Of a stretch of DNA of 5,022 bases, positions 1 to 5,022 are shown piece after piece. The notes below the pieces were generated by a model that worked only from the letters and a program-made list of their open reading frames with translations, was not told where the DNA came from and searched no databases. A program made the translations under genes and the position numbers. Numbering within the stretch: position 1 is the first letter of the stretch; each line of letters starts with the position of its first letter. Origin of the DNA: Candidatus Hydrogenedentota bacterium (GTDB lineage: Bacteria > Hydrogenedentota > Hydrogenedentia > Hydrogenedentales > SLHB01); contig PWNM01000314.1 in NCBI GenBank assembly GCA_003557825.1, positions 1 to 5,022 on the forward strand, written 5' to 3'.

Positions 1-25
1 CCATGGTAACGAAAACTCCGGTTGA

Positions 26-44
26 ATCCAACTTGCTGTTGGAT
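26..44. repeat. 7-bp perfect inverted repeat, possible operator
   Basis: ATCCAAC (26-32) and GTTGGAT (38-44) are perfect reverse complements separated by 5 nt (TTGCT). No T-run follows, so it does not look like an intrinsic terminator. It lies about 30 bp upstream of the -35 element of the proposed gene 1 promoter, a position where an activator or repressor could bind. That role is inference; a 7-bp palindrome can also occur by chance. Confidence 0.3.
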
Positions 45-74
45 AGGCGTGGGAATCGTCCGCAATCACGGGCG

Positions 75-103
75 TTGACCCATCCTTGTCGGGGCGGTAC
101 ACT
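75..103 (+). promoter_or_regulatory. Candidate sigma70-type promoter of gene 1
   Basis: TTGACC (75-80) matches the -35 consensus at 5 of 6 positions. TACACT (98-103) matches the -10 consensus at 4 of 6, and the spacer is the optimal 17 bp. Transcription would start near 110, giving a 5' leader of about 100 nt before the ATG at 210. The placement also argues against translation from the in-frame ATG at position 3, which lies upstream of the promoter. Sigma factor preferences in this organism are unknown. Confidence 0.45.
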
Positions 104-195
104 TTGGAATCCAGCGGGGTGTTACCCTGTCGGACGTCCCATGTCATTGTTTTGCATGATGTGCTGTCCGAGCCTTTGTGGTTTCGGGATTAAAC

Positions 196-201
196 AAGGA
201 G
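196..201 (+). promoter_or_regulatory. Ribosome binding site deciding the start of gene 1
   Basis: AAGGAG lies 8 nt before the ATG at 210. This is near-ideal Shine-Dalgarno sequence and spacing. The reading frame is open upstream to an ATG at 3, with another ATG at 141, but neither has a comparable site. The peptide encoded by 3-209 looks like random translation (cysteine- and arginine-rich, no domain pattern), so 210 is the preferred start. Confidence 0.8.
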
Positions 202-209
202 AATTGCCA

Positions 210-2282
210 ATGAATGGTCTGATCTGTGCCGGAATGAGTATGGTTTTTGTGGCTGCAACGTGTGGTGGAGCGGCTTCGGATCAAGGCACGAAGCTGTCGC
301 CGTTGCCGCTGTCGATCTTCGATGTGACGGTTACGCCCCATCAGTTTTCCGACGAGATGCACTACCGCACCCCGCCCGATCCGGAACTGGGGGCCTTGGT
401 CCGGGTGTTCGTGGCCCATACCGATCCTGACGGGGAGCCCGTGCAGCCGCGGGTAACGGTCAACGAACGCACGCCGGCCGAATGGCTGGATGCCGACGCG
501 TGGGCCTGGTACGAGATGCCCGAGAACCTTGGCGACGAGGATGAACCATTCGTAATCGAGCCCGGCGCTGTGGCCATGTTTACCTTCAACGGCAAAACCG
601 ATGCCTGGGGCGTGGGCAACACGGTCCAGTTTGCCATCGAAGACGTTCTCACCGAAGCCCAGGCCTCCGTATCTTTGCCCATCGCAGTGGATCCCCTTCG
701 CATTCGGCAGATCACCTGTCTTGCCGCCGAGGCCGACGGCATTATCCCCGAACACATGGTCATCCATGTGACGAACGACGGGGCAGAGCAGGTGACCTTG
801 CGCGATGTGGCGGTCTATCCGGAAAGCCGACGCACGGCCCGCCGGACGGCTTCCTTTACGAGTCCGGCCGCCGACAGCGCAATCCCCGCGGGCGGTCGCA
901 TGGTGTTTGAAGCCGAGACCGGGCCGTTGCCCCTGACCCATGGGTACGTGGAACTGGTTTTTGATGACGCCAACGGCGTTTCCCACACCCGTTGGGCGCA
1001 CCTACGGTTCAAAGCGGACCAATTCGACATCGGCGCGGGATGGCTCATGATTCCGTCGAAGGACGACATTGTCCCTCTGACGCAGGAGAGCTATCTCAAG
1101 ACATTAAAGCGGATGCATGTTAACTTGTTCTGGGGCGAGCATGTGCCGGGATACACCGATGACGACGGACCGGACGGGCTGTATACGCGCTATCCCATGC
1201 GGCAGATGGCCTTCTTCGAAGACTTCGAGCGGTATAACGCCGACGAATGGGTGGCCCGCATCCACGGCGTCGATCGCCTTGGCGAACCGCAGCACGTGCG
1301 TCAGTCGCCCATGAGCGTGTACGAGGCGTTGGCTCCCTATAAAGAAGCCCGGTATCCCACCATGGTGACCCTTTCCGAAGAGCGGACCTGGCGGTATTAC
1401 ATCGGTATCGTTGATTTTCCCCATTATGATGCCTACCGCGTAAGCGCGCCGGCAGCGGATGTGTGGGCGATGTACGATTGCTGGGACCAACCCATCCGGT
1501 GGGGCGCGCCCCTCGAGACCATCGGCGTGATGACCCGGTCGTTGCGCGAGCAAAGCGAACCATTGCCCATTGGCATCTGGTCGCAAAACGTCCACGAAGG
1601 GTGGCAAAGCATGCGGTCCCGACACCGGCGCAGCCCTACGCCCGATGAAATCCTGATGCAGGCCTACCAGGGTCTGGCCAACGGCGTGGTCAGTCTCTAC
1701 TGGTACTCCATGCAGTCCTGGTCGTTGTTGAAATTCCGGGATGCCATCGATATCTCGACCCGAATCGGCCGCGAGATCCGGTTGCTTGACGACCTGTACC
1801 TGGCGGGGTATCCGAGTCATGTCGAGCGCGTTATGGGCGATGTTCGACCCGATCTCGAGTTCAACGTTATCAGCGCGCCGGATGCCGCGCTCCTATTTGG
1901 CATGGACCTGGATTACTACCCCGATCACGACGAACGGGTATTCGCGTTTCGGGGACCGCGCGACATCGAAAGGGAGTTCCCCCTGCCCGCATGGTTGCAG
2001 GATCCGGCGGATGTGTTTCGTGTCGATGCGGAAGGCGTATACGACGTTGCATGGGAACCGACAGCAGAGGGCGTGCGTATCACGGATCGGCTCGATCGGG
2101 TCGGCATCTACATTGCCGCCAAACGTCCCGAAGAACGCACCGAACGTGCGGCCAAGCTGGCGGAGTTGAAGGCTTACGAAGAAGCCGTTGGCTTTGACCC
2201 CGGGCACAACGACGCCGATTACCAGGTCCTGTTGAACGACCTCGGTTTCGAGGATGCATCCGAGCTGGACAGGTTTCAGTAG
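210..2282 (+). CDS. Exported TIM-barrel glycoside hydrolase-like protein, family not identified
   Basis: A 690-aa protein. Residues 1-23 resemble an export signal: a hydrophobic stretch (about 4-17), then small residues ending GGAAS before Asp24. The n-region has no basic residue, which is unusual, and Cys18 sits in a poor lipobox (VAATC). Residues about 28-265 look like beta-sandwich repeats. Residues about 272-530 resemble a glycoside hydrolase barrel: KRMHVNLFWGEHVPG (300-314, as in the first strand of GH42-like barrels), TLSEER (387-392), DFPHYDAYRV (402-411), GIWSQNVHEGW (455-465) and PTPDEILMQAYQGLANGVVS (476-495) followed by LYWYS. The last block, a helix then an aromatic strand, recalls the end of beta-galactosidase-like barrels. 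Glu390, Glu391, Asp402, Asp407 and Glu463 are candidate acidic catalytic residues; none is proven. Residues about 548-635 look like a beta-domain, followed by a charged helical tail. Substrate unknown; it could be a non-catalytic relative. It has its own promoter and terminator. Confidence 0.8.
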   Translation: MNGLICAGMSMVFVAATCGGAASDQGTKLSPLPLSIFDVTVTPHQFSDEMHYRTPPDPELGALVRVFVAHTDPDGEPVQPRVTVNERTPAEWLDADAWAWYEMPENLGDEDEPFVIEPGAVAMFTFNGKTDAWGVGNTVQFAIEDVLTEAQASVSLPIAVDPLRIRQITCLAAEADGIIPEHMVIHVTNDGAEQVTLRDVAVYPESRRTARRTASFTSPAADSAIPAGGRMVFEAETGPLPLTHGYVELVFDDANGVSHTRWAHLRFKADQFDIGAGWLMIPSKDDIVPLTQESYLKTLKRMHVNLFWGEHVPGYTDDDGPDGLYTRYPMRQMAFFEDFERYNADEWVARIHGVDRLGEPQHVRQSPMSVYEALAPYKEARYPTMVTLSEERTWRYYIGIVDFPHYDAYRVSAPAADVWAMYDCWDQPIRWGAPLETIGVMTRSLREQSEPLPIGIWSQNVHEGWQSMRSRHRRSPTPDEILMQAYQGLANGVVSLYWYSMQSWSLLKFRDAIDISTRIGREIRLLDDLYLAGYPSHVERVMGDVRPDLEFNVISAPDAALLFGMDLDYYPDHDERVFAFRGPRDIEREFPLPAWLQDPADVFRVDAEGVYDVAWEPTAEGVRITDRLDRVGIYIAAKRPEERTERAAKLAELKAYEEAVGFDPGHNDADYQVLLNDLGFEDASELDRFQ

Positions 2283-2290
2283 GTTCCGTT

Positions 2291-2330
2291 GGGAGGGGCG
2301 AATTGAGTGCGCCCCTCCCGTTTTGTTTTT
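2291..2330 (+). terminator. Strong intrinsic terminator after gene 1
   Basis: GGGAGGGGCG (2291-2300) and CGCCCCTCCC (2310-2319) form a perfect 10-bp GC-rich stem with a 9-nt loop. It is followed by TTTTGTTTTT (2321-2330) and begins 8 nt after the gene 1 stop codon. This is a textbook Rho-independent terminator on the + strand. It implies that gene 2 mostly has its own promoter, or receives only readthrough. Confidence 0.93.
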
Positions 2331-2342
2331 ACTCGGATGGTG

Positions 2343-2373
2343 CTGATAGGCTGACGTGCGACGCGGATATAAA
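2343..2373 (+). promoter_or_regulatory. Weak candidate promoter of gene 2
   Basis: TATAAA (2368-2373) matches the -10 consensus at 5 of 6 positions and lies between the terminator and the gene 2 start. The best upstream partner is CTGATA (2343-2348, 4 of 6 to the -35 consensus), with a long 19-bp spacer. A separate promoter is expected here because of the terminator, but the -35 element is poor. It may need an activator or an alternative sigma factor, or the real promoter may differ. Confidence 0.3.
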
Positions 2374-2390
2374 GGTTACCGAACGACGAA

Positions 2391-2395
2391 GGGAG
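2391..2395 (+). promoter_or_regulatory. Ribosome binding site of gene 2
   Basis: GGGAG sits 8 nt before the ATG at 2404. This supports 2404 rather than the in-frame ATG at 2422, which would remove the basic residue Arg3 from the start of the signal peptide. Confidence 0.7.
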
Positions 2396-2403
2396 CAGGT
2401 CGA

Positions 2404-5022
2404 ATGCAGCGATGGGGCGGTATGATTACAGGGGCGATAATCGGGCTCGTTTGCGTCGGTATTTGGACGGCGTTGGGTGGAGCCGTTGCCGACGTGGGCG
2501 AGCTGCCGCCATGGAGCGAGGCCCACTGGATCTGGGTGCAGCCGGACGAAGGCGCTTCGCCCAGTATGGTCGGATACTTCCGCCGATCCTTTGTCGTACC
2601 CGAACCCGTCGAAGAAGCTACCTTGCTTATCACCGCCGACAACGGCTACGAGGTATACGTCAACAACCGGCGCGTGGCGGGAAAACTGGCCTACGATGCC
2701 TCCGGGTGGGGCGTGGTGAACCGATTCCGTATCGAAGACCTGTTGTATCCCGGCGCGAACGCCATCGCCATTCGAGGGGAATCGCTGGGAGGAGGGGCGG
2801 CCGTTATCGCAGCGGCATCCCTGCGCTTGGCCGGCGGCGAGCGTATTGAGATCGTCACCAATAGCGAATGGGTCGCCACAGCGGAACCTCATGGCGACAA
2901 CTGGGCCGAACCCGACCACAACGATACGGCCTGGACTCCGGCGCAGGTCATCGCGCCGATGGGCGCCGCGCCCTGGGGCGAACTCGTTCCCCCCGAGACG
3001 CTCACCGATCCGGATACTCTCCTGATGGATTACAGCACGCCCGATCGACCTTACCAGCCCCGGACCGATGAGTTTACCGAAGCCGAACCGGATTTTGTCT
3101 GGCCCGAGGGGATTGTCTACATTGCCGGTCGGGCTCCCCTTCATTCGACGCCCGCGGCTCAGGTGGTGTGGGACATCCATGGCTCCCGGGCAACCTTCGA
3201 GAATGACGTTCCGGCTCCGACGGCCCTGGGCCATCGGCTTTATGCCCTTACGCCGGCCACGCCCGACACCGAACCCCACCTGCTCGTCGATGCGGGAACG
3301 GGACTCATCGGCACGCCGGCGGTGGATTACGACGGGGCATGGATTGCCTTTACGATGGCTCCGGAGGGGGCCAAATTTCAGCACTTGTATCGCATTCGGC
3401 CCGACGGTACGGGACTCGAACAACTGACCTTCGGTACTTGGCACGACTACGAACCGGCCTATCTGCCCGATGGTCGCATCGTGTTTGCGTCGACCCGGAT
3501 GGGCAGCCGCGAAGAGTATCATGCCAATACGGCGCAGAGCTTGTTCATCCTGGACCCTGAGAACGGCGCGATCACGCCATTGACGCACCACATCGTCATT
3601 GATCGGGAACCGGTGGTCATGGCCGATGGCCGGATTGCTTTTGTGCGACACGATAACTTCATGGAGCGGGCCAAGGTGGAGACGCGCATCCACGCCGTGC
3701 GACCCGACGGGACGGGCGGCGTTACGCTGATGGGTCCCGACCGGCGGACCATTGGCTACGACCGCGCCACGGGAGCCGAATATCCCGACCTGTGGTTGCG
3801 CAATCACGGGTTTGGTTCGCCGGCGCCTATGCCCGATGGCCGCCTGGCTGCGTTGACGTCTTTTGGGCCCATGATCACAGATACGTTTGTGCGGGAGCAC
3901 CTGGACGCCATCCTAATGCCCAGCGATGTGAGCCTCTACGAGATTTCCCCTTTGCCCGATGGGCGGCTGCTTTGCGCCACACAACGGGGCGTCCTTGGGG
4001 TGCTCGATCCCGATACAGGCGCGGTGGTACAAGTTCGCGACGACGATGCCTTCCTGCATTCGGTGACGTATCTAGGCAAGCGGAAGCCGCCCATGGATGT
4101 GATCCCCATGGCGCCCCTCAATGAACCCCAACCCGGCGAATCCGAACCGGTGGGATATTTTCTGTGTCAGAACATTTTTGATACCCACCAGACCGAGGCC
4201 GATTGGGACCGGGTGACCGGCGTCCGCCTGTTCGAGGGACGTCCCCTGACGTTGCGTTCGGCCCATCACCAATACGGTCACATCGGCGTCGAGGCGGTTG
4301 AACTGGGGACGGCCCCGATTGCGCCGGACGGCTCGTTTTATGTACGGGCTCCTGCGGACCGGGCGTTGGCATTTCAGGCGGTGGACGCCGAAGGCCGGGC
4401 GGTGGTCAATGAGATGAGCTGGATCTATGTCCGGCCCTCGGAACGCCTGTCCTGTACCGGTTGCCATGCGCCACGGGATGGCGCGCCGACATTGGAGGCA
4501 GCCGGAATGCCCCAAGCGGCCCTTGCGCCGCCGGTCGATCTGCTTGGCCAAGGCGATGCCCATCGATATCGCGGCAATAACGCGGCCAACGGCGGCATCA
4601 TGAATCTTCAGTTCGACCGGTTCCGCGAAGTGGCCGCCATTAACTTGCATGGCATTGCCGATACTGATCGGGAACGGTTGGACGTCGATTTGCCGCCGGG
4701 ACGTCCCGACGCGGTAACCCAGGCGAAAACCGCCTTGCGCGTCGGGGATACGCCGGATCGTATCGCCGCAGCTCGGCGACTGGCGGTGTTGCGCGAACGC
4801 GCGGCGGTACCGGCCCTGTGCGAAGCCCTCGGCGATGCCGACGATCATGTGCGACTCGAAGCGGCCCAAGCCTTGGCTGCCTGTGGCAATCGGGAGGCCG
4901 TCGAACCGCTCATCGATGCCCTGGGCGATGGAAACGCCAGTGTGGCTCAGGCCGCGCACCGAGCCCTCGAGCACCTTACCGGCATGAAGGTGGCGTTTAA
5001 CCCGTACGACGGCCAAGGCGCC
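2404..5022 (+). CDS. Exported HzsA-related protein: beta-propeller, haem-c and HEAT repeats (3' end missing)
   Basis: The frame is open from ATG 2404 to the window edge: 873 residues, no stop. Residues 1-29 form a signal peptide (Arg3, hydrophobic 8-24, AVA before Asp30). Residues 37-194 match the galactose-binding-like sandwich found before rhamnosidase and GH2-type enzymes: AHWIW (40-44), YFRRSF (58-63), TADNGYEVYVNN (77-88). Residues about 232-560 are a TolB/PD40-like propeller with repeated DGR turns (356, 408, 478, 519) and two RPDGTG motifs (332-337, 433-438). Residues about 575-700 resemble the hydrazine synthase alpha middle domain: PDGSFYVRAPAD (641-652), then SWIYVRPSERLSCTGCH (672-688), whose CTGCH (684-688) should attach one haem c in the periplasm. 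HEAT repeats occupy 801-862, and the end (LTGMKVAFNPYD) resembles the closing segment of planctomycete HEAT proteins, so little is probably missing. The function is unknown; hydrazine synthesis is unlikely, since no partner subunit or second CxxCH is seen. Confidence 0.88.
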   Translation, partial: MQRWGGMITGAIIGLVCVGIWTALGGAVADVGELPPWSEAHWIWVQPDEGASPSMVGYFRRSFVVPEPVEEATLLITADNGYEVYVNNRRVAGKLAYDASGWGVVNRFRIEDLLYPGANAIAIRGESLGGGAAVIAAASLRLAGGERIEIVTNSEWVATAEPHGDNWAEPDHNDTAWTPAQVIAPMGAAPWGELVPPETLTDPDTLLMDYSTPDRPYQPRTDEFTEAEPDFVWPEGIVYIAGRAPLHSTPAAQVVWDIHGSRATFENDVPAPTALGHRLYALTPATPDTEPHLLVDAGTGLIGTPAVDYDGAWIAFTMAPEGAKFQHLYRIRPDGTGLEQLTFGTWHDYEPAYLPDGRIVFASTRMGSREEYHANTAQSLFILDPENGAITPLTHHIVIDREPVVMADGRIAFVRHDNFMERAKVETRIHAVRPDGTGGVTLMGPDRRTIGYDRATGAEYPDLWLRNHGFGSPAPMPDGRLAALTSFGPMITDTFVREHLDAILMPSDVSLYEISPLPDGRLLCATQRGVLGVLDPDTGAVVQVRDDDAFLHSVTYLGKRKPPMDVIPMAPLNEPQPGESEPVGYFLCQNIFDTHQTEADWDRVTGVRLFEGRPLTLRSAHHQYGHIGVEAVELGTAPIAPDGSFYVRAPADRALAFQAVDAEGRAVVNEMSWIYVRPSERLSCTGCHAPRDGAPTLEAAGMPQAALAPPVDLLGQGDAHRYRGNNAANGGIMNLQFDRFREVAAINLHGIADTDRERLDVDLPPGRPDAVTQAKTALRVGDTPDRIAAARRLAVLRERAAVPALCEALGDADDHVRLEAAQALAACGNREAVEPLIDALGDGNASVAQAAHRALEHLTGMKVAFNPYDGQGA
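4453..4467 (+). other. Haem c attachment motif CTGCH in the HzsA-related protein
   Basis: Codons for Cys684-Thr-Gly-Cys687-His688 form the only CxxCH motif in the visible protein. The context (MSWIYVRPSERLSCTGCHAPR) is the part most like hydrazine synthase alpha and its relatives. As I recall the anammox enzyme structure, a tyrosine four residues after the motif histidine binds the iron of haem alpha-I, and that histidine binds zinc instead. Here that position is Asp692, so the ligand arrangement should differ, if haem binds at all. Confidence 0.75.
4804..4989 (+). repeat. Two 31-residue HEAT (PBS-lyase type) repeats in the coding sequence
   Basis: Residues 801-831 and 832-862 are adjacent 31-residue units, 93 bp each, that align without gaps at 11 identical positions. 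Both have the pattern AVxxLxxALGD, then a variable turn, then VxxxAxxAL. This is the usual two-helix HEAT unit. A degenerate earlier unit may start near residue 784 (DRIAAARRLAVL). Such repeats normally serve protein-protein contacts. Confidence 0.85.

Noticed and set aside
3..209. N-terminal extension of gene 1 to the in-frame ATG at 3
   Set aside because: There is no room for a ribosome binding site, the promoter lies downstream of this ATG, and the extension would bury the export signal that begins at 210.
144..1001. 285-aa open frame on the - strand
   Set aside because: It is antisense to gene 1 and runs through the gene 1 ribosome binding site and start. The composition is that of a shadow frame.
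2329..3900. 523-aa open frame on the - strand
   Set aside because: It is antisense to the gene 2 frame, which has a signal peptide, recognisable domains and a ribosome binding site. The antisense translation is rich in Arg, Gly and His without domain patterns, as expected for a shadow frame in GC-rich DNA.
4072..5016. 314-aa open frame on the - strand
   Set aside because: It overlaps the haem motif and HEAT repeats of gene 2 on the opposite strand, and its translation shows no family pattern.
2404..5022. A genuine anammox hydrazine synthase alpha gene (hzsA)
   Set aside because: The extra N-terminal and HEAT domains, the single CxxCH, the lack of the expected Tyr ligand and the GC-rich context do not fit the anammox enzyme. 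Only relatedness is supported.
1..5022. CRISPR array, tRNA, rRNA, insertion sequence or attachment site
   Set aside because: I saw no regularly spaced direct repeats, tRNA-like cloverleaf, transposase motif or terminal inverted repeats. The only tandem repeats are the HEAT units within gene 2.

Overview
The window is GC-rich bacterial DNA with two large genes, both on the + strand and both encoding proteins with export signals. A 121-bp gap between them holds a strong intrinsic terminator. The high GC content, the large secreted multidomain proteins, and the combination of a TolB-like propeller, a CxxCH site and HEAT repeats suggest a member of the Planctomycetota or a neighbouring group such as Hydrogenedentota, Lentisphaerota or Verrucomicrobiota. 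This is inferred from protein style; no marker gene is present.

Layout. Positions 1-209 are non-coding leader. They contain a 7-bp perfect inverted repeat (26-44), a good sigma70-type promoter (TTGACC-N17-TACACT, 75-103) and a Shine-Dalgarno sequence (196-201). Gene 1 (210-2282, 690 aa) encodes an exported protein with an N-terminal beta-sandwich region, a central region resembling a TIM-barrel glycoside hydrolase, and a C-terminal beta-rich part. I cannot place it in a named family. A 10-bp stem with a T-tract (2291-2330) ends this unit. Gene 2 (2404 to the window edge, 873 aa visible, 3' end missing) encodes an exported protein related to the alpha subunit of hydrazine synthase (the 'HzsA-related' type). 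In order it has a signal peptide, a galactose-binding-like beta-sandwich, a TolB/PD40-type beta-propeller, an HZS-alpha-like middle domain ending in one CTGCH haem-c motif, and two HEAT repeats near the C-terminus.

How the genes might work together. Both products should act outside the cytoplasm. Gene 1 looks like a glycan-active enzyme or a relative that may have lost activity. Gene 2 couples a possible carbohydrate- or surface-binding domain to a propeller and a probable haem site. A shared role in extracytoplasmic polymer use is plausible but is inference; the terminator argues that they are separate transcription units. Nothing here indicates anammox metabolism: only an alpha-like subunit is seen and there is no sign of HzsB or HzsC. 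The most interesting object is the fused domain architecture of gene 2.
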